Shown: positions 41,001 through 55,519, counted from the stretch's first letter. The stretch: 64,000 nt of DNA from Sacculina carcini (GCA_916048095.2 OU696575.1:9500968-9564967); one strand, 5' to 3'. The notes: generated by a model not told the origin, from the sequence alone. A program made the numbers and translations.

Positions 41001-44000
41001 AATACGTGTAGCAGCGAGGCCCCTCAACATTCGCCCCCCCCCCCCCCCCCGCCGAGGGGTACGTGGGGCGGTTGCTACGGCTCTGATGGAGACTGCATAC
41101 CAACTTGTATATTGCATAAACCATAAGCTTACAATAATTGAAGCACTTCTTTGATTCTCTAGTTTACATGCTTGTCTTTTCAATTCCCAACTTTTCATTG
41201 GGTCAACTCATCATTACCCATCTCAGCATTTGCTTTTGTCAAATTGGGCTTGTATTAGACTGTTCAATTATATTTCCTATGACAAGTATCACAATAAGCG
41301 ATTCTACTTTTTATGTGGCAAATCGTGATTCTTTCAATTTTACCATCATTGTTTCCAACTTGGCAACTCTGACATTTCCGAACAACATTCCATAGGCTTC
41401 AGCCTGGTCGGCCGTACGCTCACCTGTTGTAGACGAAGAAGAGATGCTTTATTCTCGTACAAAATGGCCACAGGGTTCCATCCTGTCATTTTGACAACGT
41501 CGGCGTAAGCCTGCGCGTACACAAGGATTCCTCACATTAAATACTCAACTTGAGCTCCATTCGTGAACGCTAATTTCAATCAATTATTTGTAGGTACAGA
41601 CTAGTATAGTACAGTATAGAATTTGTTGAATGATTCATCGACAGCAAGTAGGTACAACCTCCCTTCAAACGGTTCTCTGGATAAATTATCAGGAAGATAG
41701 TTATATCAGAAATATCGATATCAGATTTATCAGTGATAATACAACACACGTCTAGATCCTTCAGTAACAATATGTAGTTGTATTGTTCGTTTATAACTTG
41801 TTATATGCTGTGTATATATATGTATGTGTGTATGCATGTATGTGTGTATGTATGTATGTGCGTGTGTGCAAGACTGAAGCAGTGCTTTTGCAACGGGTCC
41901 TGGAATGCTGATGCAGCTCGTGTTACACTGTCGGTGCGAGATGTCAGTGATATGCAGAACGTGTGTGTATGAGTAGGAGAGTTGTTGAGTGTGTGCGTGC
42001 AAGATGACACCTGATGTGGTTTTCGCGTACTGTATCATGAAGTGACGGGGAGTCGAGATATGTGTGCTGTGCGAGTGGGAGTGTTTGGTGTGTTCTTGTG
42101 AGTGTTACCGGTTGTATTCAAATATAATCGAGTTCATCCATTGCAAGCTGCGTGTTACAAGCTATTTCGGCTGAAAATGGCGACAGGCGACGCTACGAGT
42201 ACTGGTTCAGCAGTGAATATCAAGTTGAGCGATATGATTCGTCCGTTCGACGGCAGCCAGGATGTGGTGCAGTGGCTTGATAAGGTGGAAATGGTGGCCA
42301 AATTGAAAGGTATTTCAAATTTGGAATGTGTCGTGCCGCTTTTTCTCGAGGGGACTGCGTATGCGATATACAGTGAGATGGACGACAACAAGAAGAATCG
42401 GTATGATGAAATTACAAGATCTCTACTGAACGCATTTGCTATGAATAGTTTTTCCGCCTACGAAATGTTCATGACGCAAAAGTGGCAAGATAAACCAGCC
42501 GACGTATTTATGTCGAAATTGAAGAGACTAGCTAAACTGGCCGGTATTGAAAGCGAGGCCGTTTTGAGGAAGGCGTTCGTGGTTGGGCTCCCAAGAGAAG
42601 TGTCACGTGAGCTAAGGGCCGTGGCAGGGGTGGACACAGTGGGTCTTCCGCTGTTAGTTGAGCGGGCGCGTGTACTGCTCTCTGAGTTGTGCACTGACAA
42701 TGCCGTCATGGTGTCAAAAACTGTGCCTTCTCGAGACATTCACGTGAATCGAGGCTCTCTATCACAAGTTCGTGGAGGCTGCTTCAACTGTGGAGGGCCC
42801 CATTTAGCCAGGAACTGCAGCAGGTCAATGGAAACCGGTCAGTATAGCCAGCGTCGAGTTCAGTGCTTCGGATGCGGAGGTGCGCATCTCCTCAGAAACT
42901 GCCCAGCAACTGGACAAATGTACAGGAGATCGGGAAACGACCAGGGGAGGACTGGTGCGCCAGCAGTTCTCCCAGCCACCAACGACCAATAGAGGCGCTA
43001 CCACGCGTTGAGGCGAGAGTGAATGGTGTGCTGGTGTCGGCAGTGATCGACACTGGTTGCACTAAATCAATTGTGGCCGAATGTTTGGTGGGCAGATCGC
43101 GAGGGATTAGTTATGTGACAGCTGTTGATGGTCGCCGCGTGAAGTTTGGCGGTGCATTGGACGTGCAGGTGATTTTGAACGGTGCCACTCTTGAGGTCTC
43201 TTGCATTGTTGCTAGTGGCTTACTGGGTGGTGTCAAAGCAATTTTTGGGATGGACGTCATTAGGCAACTTGGCGGCGTGTATATTGGGGAGCAGGGTGTC
43301 ACATTTGGAAGCCGGTCCACCTGCTTCAAAGCAATTTTCAACCTTGACGATTCTACCCGTAGTAACATGGACATTTCTACTGCACCACACTACTCACATG
43401 ATAATCTTAATGGTGTGTCATCTTGTGACGCTGACGATTTCTTGGAGGTGCATGACTCTGATTTCGACGCCAGGTTCAGTGGTGGGAAGTGGACCGTTTC
43501 TTGGCGGTGGAAGGATGGTGTGGAGCCCAAATTGAGTAACACTGTAAGTGAGTACAGCAGTGTTCAGGATGAGGCGATACAGGACGAGTGGAGACGACAA
43601 ATTGAGGACTGGATCAGTAAGGGTTGGCTTAGTGAATGTAAAGATCAGTCAGATGTTGAGGGAATTTTGCCTTTGATGGCGGTAGTTCAGAAAAGTAAAG
43701 GAAAAGTGCGGCCTGTATTGGATTACAGGGAGCTCAACGATTATGTCAGTTCTCATCCCGGCCTTGACGTTGCTGTGTGTGATGAGACTATAAGGAAGTG
43801 GAGGAGGTTTCCGGAACGAGTCAAACTTGTCGATTTAAAGTCTGCGTATCTGCAGGTACACATGGATGAGTCGCTTTGGCGTTATCAGCGGGTCAGGTAT
43901 AATGGCCGCTTGTACTATCTAACTCGCTTAGGATTCGGGCTTAACTGTGCGCCAAAGGCAATGTCAAAAATTGTAAATGCTGTCCTCGCGGCCGACGCTA

Positions 44001-47000
44001 AGGTGCGCAGTGGTACCGATAGTTACATCGACGACATCATCGTCAACGAGGACGTCGTGACCGCTGAGACGGTAGTGGCCCACCTGGCGCGCTACGGACT
44101 TCAAACGAAGCCTCCGGAGTCACCTGATGGCGGAAGAATACTTGGGCTGTCTCTAAGGAAGGACGTTCGTGACGGTAAGCTGCATTTCTCTCGTGGGAAC
44201 GAACTGCCGCAGATCGACAGTGAAGGTGAGCTGACCAAGCGTCAATTGTTTTCTGTTTGTGGGCAACTCCTGGGGCATTATCCTGTTTGCAGTTGGTTGC
44301 GTGTAGCTTGCAGTTACATAAAACGTAAATGTCAGGGCGAACGATGGGATGATAATGCGGGTGTTTCAGCGTCAAACTTCCTAAAAGAAGTTATACAAAG
44401 AGTAACGATTGAGGATCCAGTGAAAGGTGTATTTCATGTTGCTGATAATGATCATGGTCGCGTCTGGTGCGACGCTAGTAGCTTGGCTACAGGTGTATGT
44501 TTGGAGATAGACGGAGATGTTGTAGAAGATGCCGCCTGGCTGCGGAAAAGTGAGGATTTTGGGCATATAAATCTGGCCGAGCTAGAGGCTGTTGTGAAAG
44601 GTGTTAACCTCGCTCTTAAGTGGAACTTAACATCAATTGAAGTGTTAACCGATTCAGCGACAGTGTTGAAATGGTTAAAGACAATGCTATGTGACGAGAA
44701 CCGGATAAAAGTGGCGGGCATGTCGGAGGTCTTGGTGAGAAGACGATTAGGTATTTTGCGCAGTATTGTAGACGAGATGAAGGTGAACATTACCGTAAAA
44801 TTCACACGTTCGGCTGACAATAAGGCCGATAAACTTACGAGGGTACCTAACAGATGGCTCAAGACGCACGACTCACATGCATGTACAGTGGCCATGGATG
44901 CGGCATCGAAATGGCATGCCAACCATCATCTAGGCGTGGATCGTTCCCTGTATCTAGCGAGACTAGCGAATCCGAAGGTGACGAGGAAGGAAATGACAAG
45001 AATAGTGAGAAATTGCAGAGATTGCAAGATGATTGATCCTGCGCCGGTCGTACTTGTTCGCGGCGAGCTTGAAGTGAAATTGAATTGGAGTAGACTTGCG
45101 TTAGACGTTACTCATTACAATGGTGAATGCTACCTTACTGTGATTGATTGTGGGCCCAGCAGATTCGCGATTTGGCGCAAGATAAGGGCCGAAGATGCTG
45201 CTGAGGTGAGCAGTCGGGTTGAGCAAATATTCATGGAAAGAGGCCCGCCAGACGAACTTTTGATGGACAATGGGTCTGCTTTCAGATCAGAAAAACTTGC
45301 GAGGCTTTGTGAGAGCTGGGGTGTCCGCCGCAGATTCCGTGCAGCCCATAGACCATCAGGAAACGGCATTGTCGAGAGGGTGCATCGCACTGTCAAGCGC
45401 ATGGCAGCCAGGTCTAGGAGCGACCCTTTGAGGATGGTTTTCTGGTATAATCTCGCTGCAAAAGATGGCCGCCGCAAAGCCACCGCTCCGTCGGCAGCTC
45501 TGCATACGTACGAGTGGCGTCATCCTGCGTGTGTCAGACATAGCACAGACAGTCCGATTATATCAGAGTTTCGAGTTGGTGACTTGGTTGCGACGAAACC
45601 GGGAGTTGCAAGGTGTACTACTCGATGGAAAGAGGGTACGGTCACTGGTATAGTTTCAGGTCATGTGGTAGAAGTCGGGGGAGTGCCGAGACACGTGAGG
45701 GATGTTCGACTGCTCAAGCGAAGAGACGACGGAAGAAATCGTTCGGGAAGAGTGTGCGCTCCTGATGAAGCAATTCAGCGATCAACTAACGCCCTCTCAG
45801 AAGAGTCCGAAGATGAAGCGCCTGTTGATGAACGGTCCGAACAAGAAAGCGAAGAAACTGCTCCTCCGAGAAGGTCGAGTCGCGTGAGGAAGGACCCGAC
45901 ATGGTTTAGAGATTATATTGTAAACTGATCTTGAGATCAAGGGGGGATGTAGTTGTATTGTTCGTTTATAACTTGTTATATGCTTTGTATATATATGTAT
46001 GTGTGTATGCATGTATGTGTGTATGTATGTATGTGCGTGTGTGCAAGACTGAAGCAGTGCTTTTGCAACGGGTCCTGGAATGCTGATGCAGCTCGTGTTA
46101 CACTGTCGGTGCGAGATGTCAGTGATATGCAGAACGTGTGTGTATGAGTAGGAGAGTTGTTGAGTGTGTGCGTGCAAGATGACACCTGATGTGGTTTTCG
46201 CGTACTGTATCATGAAGTGACGGGGAGTCGAGATATGTGTGCTGTGCGAGTGGGAGTGTTTGGTGTGTTCTTGTGAGTGTTACCGGTTGTATTCAAATAT
46301 AATCGAGTTCATCCATTGCAAGCTGCGTGTTACACAATATTAATAATAAATTATATATTAAACAACGCATCATTACAGCCGAATTTATCTAGAGCTTGTA
46401 ATGATTGACATACGATCGCTTACCTGGCTCAGTACATTCACATCAGGGTGCATATTGACTGTGAATTGGTCCTGAGCCATATCTTCTCGCAGGTGAGTCT
46501 GTATGTTGGGCACGGCCTTGGCGTCGCAGATCGACTGGATGTGACTGGAGACTGGCTCAAGACTTGGTCCAAACATGGCGGCCATGCCCATCTTGCCCAG
46601 CACGCTGCATACTGAGCATATACAAAAATACTTGATCTCAGCTGGAAGAATGATTGATGACATTTGTCATATTCCATATTATTGGCATATTGGCTTTATC
46701 CTCCATAGAATAAAATCAATAAGGAGCGAAGAAATCCAAAAGTAGCGGAGATCAGATTGATACGCACAGATCAGCACAGACCGGGTCGGTGTCTATAATT
46801 AATAATATACTGTTTTTTTGTAGTGTTATCGCTAATCTCCACTTTTCTCTTCATGGTCAAGGTAAATAAGGAATACAGTCAAGCAGTGTATGGCGTTTGC
46901 ACTCTTCTGATTTCACCTCTTCATTTATTCAGATGATATATTGATAATCATAGAATAAAAGAATTTGCACAAATTTACATTGAACTATTTTCCAATCTAA

Positions 47001-50000
47001 CCAGCATTTTTCAATAACACCAACATCTATGGCATTTGAGCAATAAATAGTGTAGGTGATGTTCAGGTGCTGGTGTGTTCGGTAGTTATTATTATTATTT
47101 ATTATTATTAATTAAAGGCAAATCCAGTAGCATGGGAAGAGTGCAAGCACTATTACCACCCTAAAGTGGCCCCATGTACCGGAAGCGCCCAAAAGATTCA
47201 GAGAAAAAGAGAGTTCGAGAAGAGAAAAGTCTAGAAAGAGAGTTGGAAAGAAAATAATAAATAAATAACAATAAATATTAGACCATCATCCGATAACACT
47301 CGATAATGTCACTCCGCCCACATTCCTCAATAAATAATAACAATAAACAATAAACATGTGATTAAGTAAATAACAGCCATCAATAAATAAGAATAAATAT
47401 TAATAAATAAGTAATAAATAACAATCAAGTTAGGTGTATAAGTGGCACCTTCTCTACATTTGGCATATTTTTCTCTCAGCTCAACTTGTTTACTCACATG
47501 TATGCCTATAAATTGGTGCTACGACAAATGTAGGCTGATTTTCATTAATTATGACGCATTCATTACTTGTCAACATATTCATTAACGTAAACACACATAC
47601 ACACAAACACACATACATTAACGTAAACACACATACGATGTACAAATTTAATTTCCCCTATCTTTACATAATTCTACTTTGGTATCTAAACTTCTTTCCC
47701 ATATTTCGTCATAGGCTCCCTCCAGATACCTCCTTCTTAATCACCACAAAACAGTCTTCTCAGCTTTTCATCCTCCAAGGATAACCCCTACCACTGTCTC
47801 CTTGCCTTTAGCTTCTCGAATTCGCAGCCTTGGTATCACATTTGATCCGACAATATCATTTTCTCAACACTTTTCTCAACTCACTCGCTCTTGCCGCTTC
47901 ATTCTGAGAAAATTATATCCCATGCGTTCTCTTTTGGAGGAGCCTTCGGCTTTTCTTCTCGTTAATTCTTATATTTTTATTCTCCTAGATTACTGTAACC
48001 CCTTGTTTTTTCACCTTCCCCTCAAAATTATCCGCCATCTACAATCCATTATCAACCTTGCCTGTCGCTTCGTTCTTAAACTTCCTCTCAAAAAAACCCA
48101 CTTCAGCTCATCTTCACCGCCTTGGTTGGCTCACTGCTCATTTCCGAATTCGCTTCAATATTTGCTGTTTGGTGTACAAAATCCTTCACTGCCCTTCAAC
48201 CCCGTCCTATCTACGCTCACTACTTCTGGTTTAAGAGAGTTCTTCACGTCGCCATCCTACCCCTCTAATCTGTCCCCTGTGTTGAACCAGTTGTTATGAA
48301 ATCTTGACTATTTTTGTGCGTTCATCTGGCAGCGCTGTGGGTATTTTCTGTATAACAACAACATATTTTGTCTTTCACCATCGTGTTTTGCGTGCACATC
48401 TCCGGGTATATTTGTGTATTAAATATTCTGTAAATAGCACGTTTTGGGCAATCATTTTGTTTAATTGTGTACTTACAGTTATCCTGTATATATAACGTTT
48501 TATGGTTCACATATCCATTTGTACTTTCTTTTGTTTCAGGGGATGTGAGTTTTGTGATGAATAAAGCCTATCGTTGAGGCCAATCTTTCATATCAATTTA
48601 TTCATCACAAAACAATCCGATAAGATGGAACGCTTTCTCAAACCAGAGAGGTTGGACTGTGACCCATCCTCGTCTTCAGCGACACAAGAGTGGAAACACT
48701 GGTTCAAAACTTTCGAGCTTTTTCTGACAGTCGTTCCTCAAGGAAGCGCCAACAAGCTGGGTCTACTAGTCAATTTTGTGTCTTCAAAGGTGTACGATAC
48801 TATTTCTGACTGTGATACGTACGAAAAAGCTATCAAGTGTCTCAAGTCGCAGTATGTCAGACCGTCAAACGAAGTGTTTGCCCGTCACCGACTGGCCACT
48901 CGGCGTCAGCAGGTGGGAGAGTCTCTTGACGAGTATTTTCAGGCTCTCAAAGTTCTCAGCAGAGAGTGCAATTTCCAGGCCGTCACTTCAACGAAATATT
49001 GTGAAGAGTCTATACGTGACGCATTCATTGCTGGACTTCAGTCGTCAGCTATACGACAGCGCCTCCTGGAGAATACAACATTGGAACTGACTACCATGTT
49101 TGACCAAGCGCGAGCTCTAGAGTCGGCTCGGAATAACTCTGTTGTCTACGGTGAAACTCATGCGGCATGTGTCCCGGCCGACTCAGTCTGTGAAAATAAT
49201 GACACCACTGCTGTTACATGTGCTGTGAGTGCGAAATGTTTCTTTTGTGGTTAACAAAGACACCCTCGCTCAAGGTGTCCTGCTCGAGAAGCTGTCTGTC
49301 ATAAATGTCAGAAAACTGGTCATTTTGCCAAAGTGTGTCGTGGAAGGCCGACAACAGCTGCTGCAAATACAGACGTGGATTCTGGCGGCAAAATGATAGC
49401 ATCTACTACGTCGGCAGCCACTCCGAGCTCATTGTCAAAGGCGGCTGTGAAGGTTTTCATTGCTAACGAGGAGGTTGACGGTCTCGTAGATAGTGGTAGC
49501 TCGGAAAGTTTCATTCATCCGTGTCTCGTTAAACGCCACTCGCTAACTGTTCAGCCATCACCCAGTACTGTTTCCATGGCTTCAACTTCGTTCTCCACGC
49601 GAACGTCTGGACACTGTCTGGTCAATATCAGAGTTAATGGTCGACAATACGATAGGGTGCGTTTGACAGTCCTGCCTCAATTGTGTTCAGATATTATTCT
49701 GGGTCAAGATTTTCAGCAGATGCATGACAATGTCGTTTTGAAGTACGGTGGAGATCTGCCACCTCTCGTTGTCTGTGGCTTCAGTGCCATGAAATTGGAC
49801 CCACCTGAACTTTTCAAAAACATGACAGAAGATTGTCATCCGATTCCAACCAAGTCCAGGAGGTACTCACATCAAGATCGGTTGTTAATCGAGAAAGAGA
49901 CTCAGCGGCTGTTGAAGGAAGGAGTCATTGAACCGTCAAATTCTCCTTGGCGTGCACAGATTGTTGTGGTCAAAGATGGCACGAAGAAATGGCGCATGGC

Positions 50001-53000
50001 TGTTGATTATTCACAGACAGTAAATAAGTTCACGCTTCTCGACAGCTACCCTTTACCACGAATTGACGATACCGTGGACAAAATTGCGCGTTACCGAATT
50101 TTCAGCACGATAGACTTGAGGAGTGTGTATCATCAGATCCCGATTCAGAATGAAGATAAGTCATATACGGCGTTTCAAGCTGGCGGCCGTTTATATCAGT
50201 TTACTCGAATTCCATTCGGAGTTACGAACGGCGTCGCCTGCTTCCAACGGATCATGGATTCTTTGATTCAGGAAGAACAGCTCTCGGGGACGTTTGCCTA
50301 CTTGGATGACGTCACCGTATGTGGTATGACTCAAGAAGAGCATGACTCAAACCTTGAAAAATTCATGGCAGCGGCGAAAAGAAGAAACATCAGCTACAAC
50401 GATGAAAAATGCTCATTCTCGACGAAGTGTCTCAGTATTCTAGGCTATGTGGTGGAAGATGGCAAGAAACGCCCAGATCCAGAGAGACTTCGTCCTCTAC
50501 GCGAATTATCTGTACCCAAGGACAGAAAGTCACTGAATCGATCATTGGGTTTGTTTGCGTATTATTCGCATTGGATCCACAACTACTCTCAGAAGGTTCA
50601 CCCGCAGCACCACTACTTTTCCAGTCTCCAAGGAAGCTGAGATCGCTTTCGAAAAACTCAAGGGTGAAATAGAAAATTCAGTAGTGCAAGCGATTGATGA
50701 GACACTTCCTTTTGACGTGGAAACTGACGCGTCCGACGTGGCGATCGCCGCTGTACTGGCCCAGAATGGACGCCCTGTAGCGTTCTTTTCAAGAACATTT
50801 CAAGGGCCCGAGAAATTATACGCATCAGTGGAAAAAGAAGCGCAGGCCATCATCGAAGCAGTCCGTCACTGGCGTCATTATCTAACTGGAAGACGTGTCA
50901 TCATAAGGACTGATCAGAGATCTGTGAGCTTCATGTTTGACAAGCAACATAGAAGTAAGATAAAGAACGACAAAATTTTGCGTTGGCGTCTAGAGCTGTC
51001 CTGTTACGACTACGACATTGTTTTCCGACCAGGTCACGAGAATGTGACTCCTGACATATTCTCCAGGCCTCATTGTGGAGCAGCCTGCAGTTGTGCCGAT
51101 GCGTTGAGGTCTCTCCACGAAGCTTTATGTCATCCTGGCGTCACTCGCCTGTGTCATTTCATCAGGATCAAGAATTTGCCATATTCTGTAGAGGATGTTC
51201 GACAGGTCATCCGGTCATGCAAAGTGTGTGCCGAAGTCAAACCAAGATTTAATCGACCTGAGAAGACTAGTCTAATTAAAGCAACACAACCATTTGAACG
51301 TTTAAATATAGACTTCAAGGGACCTTTACCAAGCACAGATAAGAATTGCTATTTTCTGAATATCATAGACGAGTATTCTCGTTTTCCGTTTGTGTATCCT
51401 TGTTCGAACATGACTGCCGCTACCGTCATCGACTGCCTTGCGCATCTATTCTCCATTTTTGGTATGCCGGCATACATACACAGCGACAGAGGATCGTCTT
51501 TCATGAGCAGGGAGGTTCAAGATTTCTTAATGAGAAAAGGAATAGCGTGCAGCAGAACAACGAGCTATAATCCACAAGGAAATGGTCAGGTTGAGCGTTT
51601 TAACGGAGTCATATGGAAAAGTGTTTTGATGGCTCTGAAGTCTCGTGGTCTTCAGACACAGCACTGGCAGACTGTTTTGCCGGATGTTCTGCATTCTATA
51701 CGCTCGTTGTTGTGCACATCTATCAATTCAACTCCACATGAAAGATTATTCAACTTCACACGACGTTCTTCTTCAGGTGCGTCGGTTCCTTCTTGGCTCT
51801 GTCATCCGGGTCCTGTTCTTCTGAAGCGCCACGTGCGGGCAAGCAAAAATGAACCTCTTGTTGAAGAAGTGGAACTCATACAAGCAAATCCACATTATGC
51901 TCATATTCGAAATCAAGCAGGTGTCGAAACGACCGTATCTACAAGACATTTGGCACCATCACATATTTCTACTGATCGTGAGTCTACTGTTATCTCCAGT
52001 GATGCTGTGAATGAACCGGCGACTCGAGGTGACGCGTCGAGCCCTACCACTCCGGCGAATACTGATTTTTCAAACTCAGATCCTTCCGGACCACAGGCAT
52101 CCAGACACTCGGGTGAGACTGGTGGCGAAGCAAACGACGAAAGTAGAGTCGAAGCTGGTGATGAGGTTCAGACTGTCCGAAGGTCGAGTCGCGTCCATAG
52201 ACCGCCCAGTCGTTTTGGAGACTATGCTTGCGATTTTTAGAGGGGGAGATTGTTATGAAATCTTGGCTATTTTTGTGCGTTCATCTGGCAGCGCTGTGGG
52301 TATTTTCTGTATAACAACAACAACATATTTTGTCTTTCACCATCGTGTTTTGCGTGCACATCTCCGGGTATATTTGTGTATTAAATATTCTGTAAATAGC
52401 ACGTTTTGGGCAATCATTTTGTTTAATTGTGTACTTACAGTTATCCTGTATATATAACGTTTTATGGTTCACATATCCATTTGTACTTTCTTTTGTTTCA
52501 GGAGATGTGTGTTTTGTGATGAATAAAGCCTATCGTTGAGGCCAATCTTTCATATCACCAGTCCACTTGTTATGCGAAATCATTCTATTTTTATGCACCC
52601 CGCATTTATAATTCACTTCCTCCTCGCCTCCTCCGAATGAAATCCTACTCATCATTCTCCTCTGAACTCCGAAAATATTGCATATCTTTGGCCTCAGAGT
52701 CTTCATAAGTTTATTTGTTTGCAATGATACGAGTGATTGATGTTTCCTATTGATATTAATGTAATTGATTTTTTCTTTGATTCAATGATTCATCTCTCTT
52801 TTGCACATTTTGTTACATATTCCGGACTCATAAGTGCTACATTTTTGTGTTTCTGTTCTGCGCTGGATGTATATATTTTACCCAATCTGCGCAGTCAACC
52901 CAATTTCTTCCACTTGCTCCAGTCGTATTTTGCCTGTCGCGCACTTGTTACTTATTATAACAAAAGTATTTTGTGCGCTATATTAAATACTTGTTTGTTT

Positions 53001-53163
53001 GTTTTGTTTGTTTTGTTTACACAAACAAGGTTTTTAAAAAGCACACATACATTCGAGGTAGTGTTCTTCTAAACAGTTTACATGAGCAATGTTCCGTTTA
53101 AATATCCAATATATATATACACACACATATATATATCTATCTATATATATAAAATAGATCCTC

Positions 53164-53208
<45 letters not shown>

Positions 53209-53216
53209 GTGTGTGC

Positions 53217-53283
<67 letters not shown>

Positions 53284-53330
53284 TGTGTGTGTGTGTGCGT
53301 GTGTGTGTGCGCGTGTGTGTGTGTGTGTGT

Positions 53331-53374
<44 letters not shown>

Positions 53375-53504
53375 GTGTGTGCGCGTGTGTGTGTGTGTGT
53401 GTGTGTGTGCGTGTGTGTGTGCGTGTGTGTGTGTGTGCGTGTGTGTGTGTGTGCGTGTGTGTGTGTGTGTGCGTGTGTGTGTGCGCGCGTGTGTGTGTGT
53501 GTGT

Positions 53505-53558
<54 letters not shown>

Positions 53559-55359
53559 AATCATCTGCTTCTTATTGATACTCTGTTAGACTTAGGCATT
53601 AGCGACACAGCTCTTTCTTTCTTTCGCTCTTATCTTTCTGATAGATCTGAATACGTATCTACCTCTGCTGATTCTTGTAGTGAGGCTTGCCCACTAACTT
53701 GCGGTGTCCCTCAAGGCTCTGTCTTAGGCCCTCTCCTCTTCAATATCTATCTAACCTCTGTAGGGAAAGTACTTCGACGTCACGATGTGTCATTTCAAAT
53801 ATTCGCTGATGACATTCAAATCCTTCTCTCGTCCGTGTCTATTTCTCGCTCTTCAGTCAGTTCTATTCTATCTGATATTGAAAGTTGGGCGTTCACTCGT
53901 CATCTCAAACTTAATCCTGATAAGACTAAGTATATTCTCTTTCCATCTTCTAATAGTACTACTTCTCTTAGTATACCTCTATCCTGCTCTGTACGTAGTC
54001 TTGGTATCATTTTTGATAGCTCTCTTTCTTTTGATCCACACATCTCTGACATTATTAGGTGCTGTAACTTTCAGCTCAGGCGTATCTATTCCATTCGTAG
54101 ATATATAACTATTTCTGCTGCTTTCAAGTTAGCTAACTCATTCATCTTTAGCAAAGTTCAGTATTGCTGTTCTCTTCTACTATCACTCAACCACCGCCAG
54201 CTTAGGAAACTTCAATCTATTATTAATAAAACTTGTCGTATGATATTTAATCTTCCTTCGGGTTCTCATGTTTCTTCTTCTCTACACAAACTTAAGTTAC
54301 TTCCAATCAAGGCTCTTATTGAGTATCGTATTTGTTTAATTATTCATTCAGCTCTTCATCTTCGTAAGCCTACGTATCTGTTTGACCTTCTGTCTTATAA
54401 AACCTCATCTCTTTCTCTTAGGTCTTCTAAGGATCCTTTTCTACTAGTTGAACCTTCCTTTCCTTCTAGGCATTCTCACTACAATCGCTGTTTCTCTATC
54501 TTAGGACCTCGCATCTACAATAGGCTATCTCCCTCAATACGCTCAATCAAATCTCTTTCTCTTTTCAAAAAACACACTAAAAATTTTTTCCTAAGTAAGT
54601 CTTTTTACTGTCTTAATAATAATACGTATATTAGTAGTGATTACAAGGTCTGATAGTTTCCTCTTCTTGTCTACTAGGTCTAATATAAATTGTTTGTGTG
54701 TGCATCTATGTGTCTCTCTATCTTTTTTATGTATGTCTTCCCATTGTATGTTCTGTCTGTGTATTGTTCTGTGAGTTCCGCTATCTGTGTTTGTATGTCC
54801 CTTTCTGTCTGTGTGTGTGTTGCGTTCAGTTTTGTTTGCATTAATGTGTCTATTGTTTTGTGTGTTGTCAATCTGAGCTTATGTCCTTGTATGACTGATG
54901 TGTTGTCTAAATGTGTTATCTGCTGTGTAGTTTTAATATGCTATCTGTAAACGTGAATGTATTGTTTATTTTGTGCGTTTATGTACTTATCTATTGTGTT
55001 TATGTGCGTGTGTGTGAGTGTCCTTGTCCCCCTCTCTCTTTTTTTTCTCTTTGTGCGCGCGTATGTGTTTCCTGTTCTTGTGTATGTTTGTTGTCCCATT
55101 CTATGTCCTGTCTGTGTATTGTTGTGTTTTTTTGTTTTGTGTTTTGTGTTTTGAGTTTTTTTTTCTTCACTGTTTTCTTTCTGTCTGTGTGCATGTGTGT
55201 GTGTTGGTGTGTGTGATTGGGAATGTGTATGTACTTTGCTTGAGTGTGTGTGTGTGTGTGTGTGTGTGCAGCGCCTTAGAGACCCTCTAGGTGTAGGGCG
55301 CTATATAAATATCTTAATGTTATGTTATGTTATGTGTGTGTGTGTGCGTGTGTGTGTGC

Positions 55360-55399
<40 letters not shown>

Positions 55400-55409
55400 G
55401 TGTGTGCGC

Positions 55410-55472
<63 letters not shown>

Positions 55473-55481
55473 TGTGTGTGT

Positions 55482-55519
<38 letters not shown>

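Larger units (their letters stand above)
41773..46334 (+). mobile_element. LTR retrotransposon B (Ty3/Gypsy-like), looks whole, young
   Basis: 387-bp LTRs (41,773-42,159 and 45,948-46,334) differ at about one position, so insertion is recent. A perfect 5-bp target duplication CAATA lies at 41,768-41,772 and 46,335-46,339. The order is LTR, primer site, gag, pol, purine tract, LTR. It sits in the receptor intron between the second and third placed exons, opposite to the gene. It shares primer site, slippery heptamer and a 20-bp sequence before the 3' LTR with element A, but the proteins and LTRs are clearly different. Confidence 0.95.
48292..52557 (+). mobile_element. LTR retrotransposon D (Ty3/Gypsy), young, about two breaks
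   Basis: LTRs of 304 and 307 bp (48,292-48,595 and 52,251-52,557) differ by about 1% plus one small length change. Perfect 5-bp target duplication CCAGT (48,287-48,291 and 52,558-52,562). It contains gag, protease, RT, RNase H and integrase in that order, and a purine tract AGGGGGAGAT. It is inserted into a LINE, inside the largest receptor intron, opposite to the gene. The primer site is complementary to its own LTR rather than to a tRNA. It appears to carry a small number of breaks. Confidence 0.95.
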
